DNA from: Alphaproteobacteria bacterium
GTDB taxonomy: Bacteria > Pseudomonadota > Alphaproteobacteria > Caulobacterales > Aquidulcibacteraceae
Direction of reading: 5' to 3'
DNA length: 64,000 bases
Assembly (NCBI GenBank): GCA_016124655.1
Contig: WGNI01000002.1
Coordinates: 186,001 to 250,000 of the forward strand
This document shows positions 44,070-52,699 of this stretch, in pieces. A program made the translations under genes and the position numbers. The notes under the pieces are model-generated. The model saw only the letters and a list, made by a program, of their open reading frames with translations. It did not search any database and had not been told where the DNA came from. The number at the start of each line of letters is the position of its first letter. The first letter of the stretch is position 1.

Positions 44070-45728
44070 TCAGTTCGGCCAATAAATGATTTCATCGCCT
44101 TCGTTGGCCGGCTGCGCCAGCGAATGGTCGATCGCGATGGGCGCCTCCACGGAATATGGATAAAGCGGCGGTCGCGCGCCTTGCTGATGGGCGTCGAGCA
44201 GAGCGCGCAGCGCGGCCACGCGGTCCGGCATCGCATCGGCGAGATTGTTTCGCTCCTCTGGGTCTTCCGCCAAGTTGAAGAGCAAGGCGCGCGCGGGACG
44301 TTGCGAGACCTGCAATTTCCAATCGCCTTGGCGGACAGCGCGGTAATGGCCGCTTTGCCAGAAAATCGCGTCGTGCGGCGCTTCCTGGGTTTCGCCGAAG
44401 GCGAGCGGCAGGAGATTGCGGCCGTCGATCTCGACGCCTTCGGGGGCAGACGCGTTCGCCGCTGCGGTCAGAGTCGGCGCCACGTCGATATGTGCGACGG
44501 GCGCTGTAATGCGCGCGCCGGCGGGTATGCGGCCGGGCCAGCGCATGAACAAGGGCACGCGTATGCCGCCTTCAAACATGGTCGCTTTCCAGCCGCGATA
44601 GGGCGCGTTGATGTCTTCCAAGCCGATATAGCCGGCGCCGCCATTGTCGCTGGAGAATACGACGATGGTGTTCTCGCTCATGCCCTGACGATCGAGCGCA
44701 TCGAGGATGCGGCCGACGCTTCGATCGAGCGCGCGCACCATTGCGGCATAGACCCGCAGGCGGTGCGGCTCGATATCGCCTACGGCGTCGTAATCCTCAC
44801 GCGTCGCTTGCAGCGGCGAGTGCACGCTCCAATGCGCGAGATAGAGAAAAAAAGGCCGATTGCGATTGGCCTCGATCACGCGCAGGGATTCATCAGTCCA
44901 GTAGTCGGCGAGATATCCCCCTGGCGCAAACCACGGCCCGTCATTGAAGGATGCGGCGAATTGCATGCGCGCCCACAGAAATCGGTCGATGGGATCGAAA
45001 TCCAATTTCGCCGACACCCCGCGCGGATCGCCGTCCGGAAGATGCAGGCCACTGGCCATCAACAGGCTTTCATCGAATCCCTGCGCATTGGGCCCGAACT
45101 CGGCGCCGTTGCCGAGGTGCCATTTGCCGATATGTACGGTGTGATAGCCGGCCGCGCGCAGCGTTTCGGCGATGGTGACTTCCGATCCGGGAAGGCCCTG
45201 ATCGCGGAAGGGCGGCGTGCGGCTTGCGGCGTCGGCGTCGTAGATCACCGGCGGCAAACCGGATGACGATGCGCTGGAAATCATCGAGATGATGCGGCCC
45301 ATCCCTGGCGGCGTCGGCGTGAATTCAAAACCCGTGCGCGTGGGATAGCGGCCGGTCATCAGCATGGCGCGCGAGGGCGCGCAGGTCGCCGTGCCGGAAT
45401 AGGCTTGCGTGAACACCGCGCCCTGCGCGGCCAGGCGATCGATGTTGGGCGTCGGCACGCGCCCGCCGGCGACGCCGCCGCCGAATGTGGAAATATCGTT
45501 GAAGCCGAGATCATCAGCGAGAATGAAAATAATGTTCGGCGGGCGCTCGGCGGGCGCGGCCGCGGGCGTTTCGGGACCTGCATCCCACGCGATGGGTTGC
45601 GTGGGCGCGACGTCGAACTTGCCGGAGCGGCTGGCGAGGAACAGCGTGATGTCGACGCGATGAAACCATGCGAATGCGCCTAGACCGGCGAGCACAGCGA
45701 TCACAGCCAGAGCGATGCGCAGCTTCAT
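44070..45728 (-). CDS. Sulfatase (Cys-type, formylglycine-dependent)
   Basis: This 552-residue protein has an N-terminal membrane helix (5-22), metal-binding ADD at 71-73, the formylglycine motif CAPSR at 116-120, a second metal-binding segment FSSDNGGAGY and a FEGGIRVPLF segment. It hydrolyses sulfate esters, probably in the periplasm, anchored to the inner membrane. The Cys at 116 needs conversion to formylglycine; an FGE gene lies at 37227-38201. Transcribed in the same direction as the GST gene that precedes it by nine bases. The natural substrate cannot be read from sequence. Confidence 0.93.
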   Translation of the reverse strand: MKLRIALAVIAVLAGLGAFAWFHRVDITLFLASRSGKFDVAPTQPIAWDAGPETPAAAPAERPPNIIFILADDLGFNDISTFGGGVAGGRVPTPNIDRLAAQGAVFTQAYSGTATCAPSRAMLMTGRYPTRTGFEFTPTPPGMGRIISMISSASSSGLPPVIYDADAASRTPPFRDQGLPGSEVTIAETLRAAGYHTVHIGKWHLGNGAEFGPNAQGFDESLLMASGLHLPDGDPRGVSAKLDFDPIDRFLWARMQFAASFNDGPWFAPGGYLADYWTDESLRVIEANRNRPFFLYLAHWSVHSPLQATREDYDAVGDIEPHRLRVYAAMVRALDRSVGRILDALDRQGMSENTIVVFSSDNGGAGYIGLEDINAPYRGWKATMFEGGIRVPLFMRWPGRIPAGARITAPVAHIDVAPTLTAAANASAPEGVEIDGRNLLPLAFGETQEAPHDAIFWQSGHYRAVRQGDWKLQVSQRPARALLFNLAEDPEERNNLADAMPDRVAALRALLDAHQQGARPPLYPYSVEAPIAIDHSLAQPANEGDEIIYWPN

Positions 45729-45737
45729 TGGTTCGTC

Positions 45738-46778
45738 CTAGTTAAACAGCGCGCCGCAGCCGGTGTCGGCCAAGCTGTCGCGCACCGCCGCTTGATCTGG
45801 ACCGGCGAGCGCGGCGAAGCCGGCGCGCAGCGCGGCAAGGCATTTGACCTGATAGGCGAAGGTCGGCTGCGCCCAGGGTCTTCCGTCGATTTCCGCTTCG
45901 AAGGAGTCCTGGCCGGCTTGCGCGGCGCGCGCGTTGGCGATGAGAAACGGCGCGTAGACGCGGCCGACTTCGGCCAAGAGCGGCGCGAGTGCGGCGCGCG
46001 CCTCGCCGCGCTGAAGCCAATCTGCATCTTGCGGCGCAAGGCCGGAAAGGTCCTCGACACGATCGACCCAGGCGCGCACGCGCGGCGCGGTCCGTCGCGT
46101 CAGCGCGCTGGATGTGGGCTCGACCTGCGCTAGTTGCGTGAGCTGTCCGTAGAGCGCGAAGTCCGCGGTCGCCGGACGGTCGCCGAAGACAAAGCCGCGC
46201 GCTTCGATGATGTCATCAAGGATCATCAACAGGCGCACATAGCTGTCTTCGATGGTTTTAGCGGTGACCGCATTCGATCCGACGACATAGAGGCGATCGA
46301 TCTGGCGCTTGGAAATGGCCGTGGCCATGGCTTCTGCATTCTCGCGCGGCGCATTCGGGATCGACCAGAAGATCAGCAGCGGGCCGGCATTGGCGATGTC
46401 ATCCTCGTGCGCCCAGCGGAAATGAAACATGGCCTTGGTGAGCCATTCATCGGCATAGTCCTCGATAAGATCGTTCAAGAAGGCGAGCGCGGGATCGTTC
46501 GGCAGCGCGCTGCGGCCGGCGACGTCGCGCTCCAGCCGCCGCGCGATGGGCGTGGAATCGACCACTGCATCCTTGCCGCCGTCAGAGGACGGAAAATAGA
46601 ATGTCGGCAGCAGCTTTACCTTCGGTTCAGGATAGCCCGGCGCAGGGCGCTGATGACCGCCCCACAGCATGGCGTAGGGGATGCGCCGATAGCGCAGCAG
46701 CGCCAGCATCTTGCGCGTGTAGGGCGATCCGGGCGCGCCCATCAGCTCCAGAGGCGCGGACATTGCGTCAGCGGCCAA
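45738..46778 (-). CDS. Glutathione S-transferase family protein (TTG start)
   Basis: This 346-residue protein has an N-terminal thioredoxin-like GST domain (LMGAPGSPYTRKMLALLRYR, Ser as the probable active residue) and a long helical C-domain. The TTG at 46778 has GGGAGA eight bases upstream; an ATG five codons later has none, so I chose TTG. It is longer than a typical GST (about 210). It could conjugate, dehalogenate or isomerise a catabolic substrate. A 19-bp palindrome sits 25 bases upstream. Confidence 0.85.
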   Translation of the reverse strand: MAADAMSAPLELMGAPGSPYTRKMLALLRYRRIPYAMLWGGHQRPAPGYPEPKVKLLPTFYFPSSDGGKDAVVDSTPIARRLERDVAGRSALPNDPALAFLNDLIEDYADEWLTKAMFHFRWAHEDDIANAGPLLIFWSIPNAPRENAEAMATAISKRQIDRLYVVGSNAVTAKTIEDSYVRLLMILDDIIEARGFVFGDRPATADFALYGQLTQLAQVEPTSSALTRRTAPRVRAWVDRVEDLSGLAPQDADWLQRGEARAALAPLLAEVGRVYAPFLIANARAAQAGQDSFEAEIDGRPWAQPTFAYQVKCLAALRAGFAALAGPDQAAVRDSLADTGCGALFN

Positions 46779-46802
46779 GGCGTTCTCCCGTTCGTCTTAT
46801 TA

Positions 46803-46821
46803 TTGGCATTTAAAATGCCAA
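46803..46821. promoter_or_regulatory. Candidate TetR operator, copy 2 (perfect 19-bp palindrome)
   Basis: TTGGCATTT-A-AAATGCCAA is a perfect 9-1-9 palindrome in the 74-base gap between the GST start and the end of the transferase gene, 25 bases before the GST start codon. It matches 15 of 19 positions with the site at 41798-41816 near the operon that contains the TetR gene. Confidence 0.65.
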
Positions 46822-46852
46822 AACATCGGAACGTCAAGCCGCGCTGGCCCGA

Positions 46853-48067
46853 TCAGCGCGGCCCGGCCACGATTTTTGCATCGTGCAGTGCTGCGATCTC
46901 AGCGTCGGCATAGCCAACTTCGGTGAGGATTTCGTCGGTGTTCTCCCCCAGGCTTGGCGCACGCCGGGGCGCGATCCGCTCAACCTCAGAGAAGGTGATG
47001 GGATTGCCGGGCGTGAGATAGCTGCCGATGCCGGGATGATCGAGCAGGGAGAACATCGGATTGTCGGTGGAGCAATCGGGGTCTTGTTCGACCGTCTGTT
47101 TGAAGGTGCGGTAGCGGCTCCAGGTGACGGAGTGCTCATCAAAGGCGGAGGCGAAGTCCTCGATGGTTCTCGCTTCGAAGAAAGGTTTCAGGACAGCGGT
47201 GATCGCGTCGCGGTGCTTGAAGCGTTCGCCTTCCAGGGACAGCTTTGCGCCGAGCTTGACGGCCAATTCTTCAAACGCGTCCTGTGTATGCGTAGCGGCT
47301 TTCAGATTGTCCCACTGCCGCACGGTGAGCGCGACGACGATCACGCGCCCGCCGCAACGGCATAAGAAGTCCTGCGCGTATGCCCCATACAGCGCATTGC
47401 CCATTTTCGGCCGATCCACGCCGTTGATCGTGGCTTCGCCGATGATGCCGAGATTGCCGAGCATCGCCAGCGCCATGTCTTTCAGCGCCAGTTCTACGAG
47501 TTGGCCTTCACCGGTGAGCCTGCGATGGCGCTCGGCGGCTAAAATGCCCAGCGCCGCCTGCTGACCGGTGATGCAATCCCATGCCGGCAAGACGTGGCCG
47601 ATGGGGTCATCATGGCTTGCAGGGCCTGTCGCCGTTGGGAAGCCGACGGCTGGATTGACGGTGTAATCGACCTGAGGTCCGCCCTTTCGGTCTCCCGTGA
47701 TCGACATCATGATGAGATCGGCGCGCTGTTTTTTCAGCGCGTCATAGTCCATCCAGCCGCGCACGCGCAGATTGGTGAGGAAGATGCCGGCTTGTTCGCC
47801 TGGCGCGCAAATGAGTCTTGTGACGATTTCCTGGCCGCGCGGCGTGGACATATCAACGGCCAAGCTGCGCTTGCCCTTGTTGAGGCCGGCCCAGAAGAGG
47901 CTGCGGCCTTTTTCCGTGACCGGCCAGCGCCCGTAATCTAGTCCGCCGCGAATGCGGTCGAATCGAATGACATCCGCGCCCATCTGCGCCAGCGTCATGC
48001 CCGCCAGCGGCGCCGCAACGAAGGCTGAGCCCTCCACGATGCGCAAGCCTTCGAGAATTTTCACCAT
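46853..48067 (-). CDS. CoA transferase, class III (mesaconyl-CoA C1-C4 transferase-like)
   Basis: The start at 48067 gives 404 residues opening MVKILEGLRIVEGSAFVAAP, with GADVIRFD, DYGRWPVT and AGLNKGKRSLAVD. These resemble the mesaconyl-CoA C1-C4 transferase (Mct) group of the class III family, which moves CoA within mesaconyl-CoA; the match is from memory of the group. An upstream in-frame extension to 48145 overlaps the lyase gene. It lies 29 bases after a HpcH-type lyase gene and is followed (same strand) by the GST gene after the palindrome. Exact substrate needs assay. Confidence 0.85.
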   Translation of the reverse strand: MVKILEGLRIVEGSAFVAAPLAGMTLAQMGADVIRFDRIRGGLDYGRWPVTEKGRSLFWAGLNKGKRSLAVDMSTPRGQEIVTRLICAPGEQAGIFLTNLRVRGWMDYDALKKQRADLIMMSITGDRKGGPQVDYTVNPAVGFPTATGPASHDDPIGHVLPAWDCITGQQAALGILAAERHRRLTGEGQLVELALKDMALAMLGNLGIIGEATINGVDRPKMGNALYGAYAQDFLCRCGGRVIVVALTVRQWDNLKAATHTQDAFEELAVKLGAKLSLEGERFKHRDAITAVLKPFFEARTIEDFASAFDEHSVTWSRYRTFKQTVEQDPDCSTDNPMFSLLDHPGIGSYLTPGNPITFSEVERIAPRRAPSLGENTDEILTEVGYADAEIAALHDAKIVAGPR

Positions 48068-48096
48068 GCCGAACTGATCTCCCCATGCGCGTTGTT

Positions 48097-49038
48097 TTAT
48101 GGTGTCAGGCCCGCGGCTTGAGCCTTCTGCAGAATCGCGCGGCACATGCGCACATTGGCCGCGTCGATCATTTTGCCATCGACGCTGATCACGCCGCGCC
48201 CTTCAGCGACTGCAGCTTGATAGGCGTCAGACACTTTTTTCGCCCAGGCGATTTCTTTTTCCGTCGGCGCAAACGCCTGATTAATCGGTGTGACTTGGCT
48301 TGGATGAATGCACCATTTGCCGTCGAAGCCGAGCGCGCGGGCGATGGCGGCGGCGCGGGTCAGGCCTTCGGCATCCTTGAAATCCGCATAGGGCCCGTCG
48401 ATGGCGCGCAAGCCGTTGGCGCGTGCGGCTGTGACGATGGCGTGCATGGCGTGGTGCCAGCGGTGGCCGGGATAGAGCGCATCGTGGGCGTCGAAGCCGC
48501 CGATATTCTCCAGCGGCATTTGCATGCTGGCGGCGAAATCGCCGGATCCGAAAATGAACGCCTCCAGACGAGGACTGGCGGCGGCGATGGCTGCGATATC
48601 GTTGACGCCCGCAGCGGTTTCGATGAGCGCCTCTATGGCGATGGGCCGGGTGAACCCTTTAGCCTGTTCGATTTGCGTCAGCAGCTGATCGAGAAAGCGA
48701 ATATCGTCGCGGCTGCTCGCCTTTGGGAGCACGATGGCGTCGAGGCGGTCGCCGGCGGCCTCCACGATGTCGATGATGTCGCGATACGCGAATGGCGTGT
48801 CGAGCGCGTTGACGCGCACGAGTTTCAGCTTGGCGCCGAAGTCCAGGGTCTTGAGCGCGTACACAACATGATCGCGCGCTTGGGCCTTTTCATCCGGCGC
48901 GACGGCGTCTTCGCAATCCATGCAGATGGCGTCGGCGTTCGCGCGCGCGGCCTTCTCCAGCATTGCGGGCGTGGACGCTGGCGCGATGAGTGTCGAGCGC
49001 TCCAGGCGAAGCGGCGGACCGGTCACGGCGCGCTCCAT
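48097..49038 (-). CDS. HpcH/HpaI-citrate lyase family protein ((S)-citramalyl/malyl-CoA lyase-like)
   Basis: This 313-residue protein matches the CitE-like group: LIAPASTPAMLEKAARANAD, MDCEDAVAPDEKAQARD (Glu/Asp for Mg), FIFGSGDFAASM and WCIHPSQVTPINQAF. It cleaves or forms (S)-malyl-, beta-methylmalyl- or citramalyl-CoA in related pathways. It overlaps the hydratase gene by 16 bases and precedes the transferase by 29 bases, so the three form one catabolic unit. Confidence 0.9.
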   Translation of the reverse strand: MERAVTGPPLRLERSTLIAPASTPAMLEKAARANADAICMDCEDAVAPDEKAQARDHVVYALKTLDFGAKLKLVRVNALDTPFAYRDIIDIVEAAGDRLDAIVLPKASSRDDIRFLDQLLTQIEQAKGFTRPIAIEALIETAAGVNDIAAIAAASPRLEAFIFGSGDFAASMQMPLENIGGFDAHDALYPGHRWHHAMHAIVTAARANGLRAIDGPYADFKDAEGLTRAAAIARALGFDGKWCIHPSQVTPINQAFAPTEKEIAWAKKVSDAYQAAVAEGRGVISVDGKMIDAANVRMCRAILQKAQAAGLTP

Positions 49039-49871
49039 GTCAGCGTCGCCTGCATGCCGATCGCGCCGTCGCCATTGGTGGTGTAGAGCGCGAGCGCGCC
49101 GTCTTCATTGTCGCGACCATGCACGCTGACGGTTTCGAAATCGAACAGGGGACGGACGCCGCGGAAGGAAAATTGCGCCGCGCGCCGGGCCGGCATGCGA
49201 CGCGCTGCGGCGTCGAACAATATGATCGCCTGCAAAGGGCCGTGCACGACGAGGCCGGGATAGCGCTCGACTTCCGTGGCGTAGGTGCGGTCATAGTGGA
49301 TGCGATGACCGTTGAAGGTGAGCGCGGAAAATCGGAACAGCAGCACCGGATCGATGGCGATCTCCTCGCCCCACGCGCAATCCAGCAACGGCGACGCCGG
49401 CGGCGGGGTGAAGCGCTCGGGGATGTCGATATAGACGATGTCCTGTTCTTCCTCCATCGCCAGGTTGCCCTGGGCGGATACGGAATGGCGCACGGTGACG
49501 AACGTCATCACCCCGCTCTTGCCTTCCTTCTCTGAAATTTTCTCGATGACGGAAACTTTTTCCACATCGTCGCCGATGCGCACAGGCGCGTGAAAGGCGC
49601 AGCGGCTGCCGGCCCACATGCGTCGCGGCTGTGGAACCGGCGGCAAAAACCCACCGCGCGCTGGGTGGCCGTCGGCTCCCACCGCGCGCATTTGCGCGGC
49701 CTGCAGAAAGTACAGCCAGGTCCAGAGCGGGGGTATGGGCGCGCCGGTGACGAACGCGTGCGCGTCGTCGCGGTTCAAGGTCGCGGCCAGCGCCCGGGCG
49801 GGAAAATCCGTGATGCGATCGCGCAGGATTTCGCGTCGCCCGAGCCAGTCCGCCCAGGGCGAGTGCGTCAT
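49023..49871 (-). CDS. MaoC/HTD2-type hydratase (mesaconyl-C4-CoA hydratase-like)
   Basis: This 282-residue protein starts at the ATG with GGAGGGGGC directly upstream; an in-frame start at 49904 lacks that. It has the hot-dog double-domain pattern with PPLWTWLYFLQAAQMR early and FSALTFNGHRIHYDRTYA (catalytic NGHxIHYD), PGLVVHGPLQ later. This is the HTD2/mesaconyl-C4-CoA hydratase (Meh) group that hydrates mesaconyl-C4-CoA to citramalyl-CoA. It overlaps the lyase gene by 16 bases. Confidence 0.87.
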   Translation of the reverse strand: MTHSPWADWLGRREILRDRITDFPARALAATLNRDDAHAFVTGAPIPPLWTWLYFLQAAQMRAVGADGHPARGGFLPPVPQPRRMWAGSRCAFHAPVRIGDDVEKVSVIEKISEKEGKSGVMTFVTVRHSVSAQGNLAMEEEQDIVYIDIPERFTPPPASPLLDCAWGEEIAIDPVLLFRFSALTFNGHRIHYDRTYATEVERYPGLVVHGPLQAIILFDAAARRMPARRAAQFSFRGVRPLFDFETVSVHGRDNEDGALALYTTNGDGAIGMQATLTWSAP

Positions 49872-50014
49872 GCCCCCTCCGGCGCTGCCAAGATGCGCAG
49901 GCATGATGGCGCATCCGATGCGCGCGCGATAGCCCTTCAGGGCGGGTCGCTCTGATTTAGATCGGCAGAGACTGGCGGCGCGACTGGCGGACGCGTCTAA
50001 CCGCGCTGCCTCCG

Positions 50015-50671
50015 TCAGGCTGGCGTCTGAAGCGAGCGCAAGATCGAGACGATCTCAGTGGGCTCAAGGCGGTTGCGGTAGTCGGTGTCGACGAAAGCGA
50101 AGGCGATCGCGCCGTCGCGATCGATGACGAAGGTCGCGGGGATGGGCAGCGTCCAGCCGTCATCGCCGTTCTTGTCCAGCAGTGCATGCCCAAACTTGGC
50201 ATAGAGCGGGCGCAGCTCTTCCGCGAGATCGAAGGCGATGCCGTAGCGTTTTGCGGCGGCGGAGCCGAAATCGCTCAAGACTGGAAACGACAACGCGTTC
50301 TTCTCTGCGGTCGAGAGCGACTCATCGGGCGTCTGCGGTGAAACAGCGACCAGCGTTGCGCCAAGGGTTTCAAACTCGGGCAAGGCCTGCTGCAGCGCGC
50401 GCAGCTCCAAATTGCAGTACGGACACCAGCCGCCGCGATAGAAGCTCAACACGACAGGGCCTTTCTCCAACAGATCGGACAAGCCGACATCGCGCCCGCG
50501 TGCGTCTGGCAGCACAAAATCGGGCGCCTGATCTCCGGCTTTCGCCGCGCGGTCTGCGATGCCGGACGCAGCGAGGGCGAGGTCGGCGCGGGCCATGGCG
50601 TCGCGAACGCCAGGCGGCGCCTTGGTCATGAAGGATTGGCGGAAGTCGCGAAGGTCGGATGCGAGCGTCAT
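50015..50671 (-). CDS. Peroxiredoxin-like (AhpC/TSA) protein with CPYC motif, paralogue 1
   Basis: This 218-residue protein has a helical N-terminal extension (about 1-50) and a thioredoxin-fold peroxiredoxin domain with GGWCPYCNLEL, so the peroxidatic region is a CxxC rather than the usual VCPTE. AGAGGTG precedes the ATG at 50671. Role: thiol-dependent peroxide or disulfide reduction in the cytosol. A paralogue with the same build is at 62422-63129. It follows the crotonase gene on the same strand. Confidence 0.87.
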   Translation of the reverse strand: MTLASDLRDFRQSFMTKAPPGVRDAMARADLALAASGIADRAAKAGDQAPDFVLPDARGRDVGLSDLLEKGPVVLSFYRGGWCPYCNLELRALQQALPEFETLGATLVAVSPQTPDESLSTAEKNALSFPVLSDFGSAAAKRYGIAFDLAEELRPLYAKFGHALLDKNGDDGWTLPIPATFVIDRDGAIAFAFVDTDYRNRLEPTEIVSILRSLQTPA

Positions 50672-50732
50672 GGGTACACCTCTGTTGTGGCGCGCTGGTG
50701 CGGACGGACGTTGTCCGCGCGGCGGCGAAAGA

Positions 50733-51599
50733 TCAGCGTTGTTCAGAATGGGATTGAACGAGCGCGGCGGCGGAGGCGCCTTCGAGCGCAAGGCCATAGC
50801 CCACTTCACGGACGATGCGTTCTTTCAGCGGTTGAATGAAATGGGCGCGCGTATTGCGGCGCGTGACTTCGGGCGCGCGCAAATAGATTTCGGCAAGCTC
50901 TCGCGCTCGCGCCAGCGCGCGACCATTGGGAACCACTTCATTGACGACGCCCCAATCCATTGCGCGTTGCGCGGTCAACGGAAACGGATTGAGCAGAAAG
51001 CCTTCCGCGCGACCGGGACCGGCGCGATAGCTCCACGTCTGGAAGATGCCGTCGCCGGGCACGATGCCGCCGGCGAAGTGCGGCAGATCGTTGAACGTGG
51101 CGCCTTGGCCAGCGATGATGACGTCGGCCATCAGCGCATATTCGGAGTGCACGTGCGCGCGGCCTTCGATGGCGGCGATCACGGGCACGCGGATATTGGC
51201 GAGGTTCTCCAGAATCTGAACGCCTTCATCGTGCACTTGGCTCCAGACTCCAGGATCGGCGACATTGCCGAAGCTGGCGAAATCGATGCCGGGAATGAAG
51301 TCGCCGCCGGCGCCGGTGAAGATGACGATCTTGTTCCCGCGGTCCTGCGCGATGCGATAGAACGCGTCGACGAACTCGGTGTGATCCTGCGCGGTGAAGG
51401 TCAGCGGGCCGCCATTCGTGTTGAACGACGCGACCAGAACGCCTTGCGCATCGCGCTCCAGACGAAGGCTGCGGTATTGCGTGAAATAGGCGGGCTGGGT
51501 TTGGGCCGCCGGAGCCGCCAGGGGTTGGGTTTGCGCTGCGGCTTCAGCGCTGAAGAGGGCCGCGGCGCCGGCGGCGGCGAGAAGCGCTTTTTTCATCAT
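50733..51599 (-). CDS. Exported crotonase (enoyl-CoA hydratase/isomerase family)
   Basis: This 288-residue protein has an N-terminal signal peptide (MMKKALLAAAGAAALFSAEAAAQ) and a crotonase-fold body with IVIFTGAGGDFIPGIDFASF and VIAAIEGRAHVHSEYALMAD. The oxyanion-hole segments are kept. CoA thioesters are normally cytosolic, so export is unexpected and the substrate may not be a CoA ester. GGGAGATCG lies before the ATG ATG. It is divergent from a LysR regulator across 109 bases. Confidence 0.86.
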   Translation of the reverse strand: MMKKALLAAAGAAALFSAEAAAQTQPLAAPAAQTQPAYFTQYRSLRLERDAQGVLVASFNTNGGPLTFTAQDHTEFVDAFYRIAQDRGNKIVIFTGAGGDFIPGIDFASFGNVADPGVWSQVHDEGVQILENLANIRVPVIAAIEGRAHVHSEYALMADVIIAGQGATFNDLPHFAGGIVPGDGIFQTWSYRAGPGRAEGFLLNPFPLTAQRAMDWGVVNEVVPNGRALARARELAEIYLRAPEVTRRNTRAHFIQPLKERIVREVGYGLALEGASAAALVQSHSEQR

Positions 51600-51688
51600 C
51601 GATCTCCCGAGGCCGGACCAGATCCGGCATGGGCGAACGATGATCTAGTCCAGGGATTGCGATAAGCGCGGCTGTGGACATATGATTT

Positions 51689-51703
51689 ATTCTCATCGGG
51701 AAT
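51689..51703. promoter_or_regulatory. Candidate LysR box (ATTC-N7-GAAT, T-N11-A)
   Basis: A 15-base dyad ATTCTCATCGGGAAT with the T-N11-A spacing of LysR-type sites sits five bases before the LysR start codon, in the divergent region shared with the crotonase gene. Such placement fits negative autoregulation plus control of the divergent gene. Confidence 0.5.
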
Positions 51704-51708
51704 GATAT

Positions 51709-52605
51709 ATGGACCGGCACCAAGCCATGGAGACGTATGTCCGCGTTGTCGAGAGCGGATCGTTTTCCGCCGCCGCGCGGCTGTTGCGGGTGGGCCAGCC
51801 GGCCGTATCGAAGACGGTGGCGGCGTTGGAGGCGCGCCTCGGCGTGCGGCTCTTGGCGCGCTCCACGCGCCGGCTGATGCCGACGGATGCGGGTCAAGCC
51901 TATTACGAGCGTGCGCTCAGGGCGCTGGCGGAGGCCGATGAGGCGGAGTTCGCCGCGCGCGGACTTGGTCGCGGACTGGAAGGGCGATTGCGGGTCTGCG
52001 CGCCGGTGACGTTCGCGCGGCTGCACCTCGCGCCGAAGCTTGGCGGATTTCTTTCCGTTTATCCGAAATTGTCGCTCGACCTCGTTATGGATGACCGCAA
52101 CATCGATCTGCTGAGCGAGAATATTGATGTGGCGCTGCGTATGGGCGCACTGGCGGATTCCACGCTTGCGGCGCGCAAGATTTCCTCTAGCGCGCGGTAT
52201 GTGGTGGCGAGCAAGGCGTACCTCGCCGCGCATGGCGCGCCCAAAACGCCGGCGGATCTCTTGAAGCACGATGCGGTGATTTACGCGCAAGCGGCCGGCG
52301 GCGATGAATGGCGCTTTCGCAAGGGTTCGGCGGAAACCTCCGTGCGCATGCAAAGCCGGATCGCGTTTACGGCCGCAGAAGGCGTGCGCGAAGCGGTGAA
52401 GGCGGGCCTCGGGCTCGCGATCGTGTCGCGCTGGATGATGGCGCCGGAATTGGCGACGGGCGAGGTCGCTCCAGTGTTGCAGGACTGGCGCCTGCCCGAC
52501 ATCGATCTGTGGGCCGTGTTCCCCACCGGCCGCATGCCGAGCGCTCGCGCCAAGGCGTTCGTGGACTGGTTTGCGCTGGCGCTTCGCGAGAGCGAGGGGC
52601 CTTGA
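51709..52605 (+). CDS. LysR-family transcriptional regulator
   Basis: This 298-residue protein has an N-terminal winged helix (METYVRVVESGSFSAAARLL, then VGQPAVSKTVAALEARLGVRL) and a substrate-binding domain. It is divergent from the exported crotonase and near the peroxiredoxin gene and is the probable regulator of both. The inducer is not known. There is no clear ribosome-binding site because the dyad abuts the start. Confidence 0.93.
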   Translation: MDRHQAMETYVRVVESGSFSAAARLLRVGQPAVSKTVAALEARLGVRLLARSTRRLMPTDAGQAYYERALRALAEADEAEFAARGLGRGLEGRLRVCAPVTFARLHLAPKLGGFLSVYPKLSLDLVMDDRNIDLLSENIDVALRMGALADSTLAARKISSSARYVVASKAYLAAHGAPKTPADLLKHDAVIYAQAAGGDEWRFRKGSAETSVRMQSRIAFTAAEGVREAVKAGLGLAIVSRWMMAPELATGEVAPVLQDWRLPDIDLWAVFPTGRMPSARAKAFVDWFALALRESEGP

Positions 52606-52699
52606 GGGCGCGGAGAGACTTGCTCCTTGCGCGGGGCTATGGATGGGTTGGCGCCCTGGGCGGCGGAACGCGCGCATGGTCATGGTTTGGAGGAATTGA

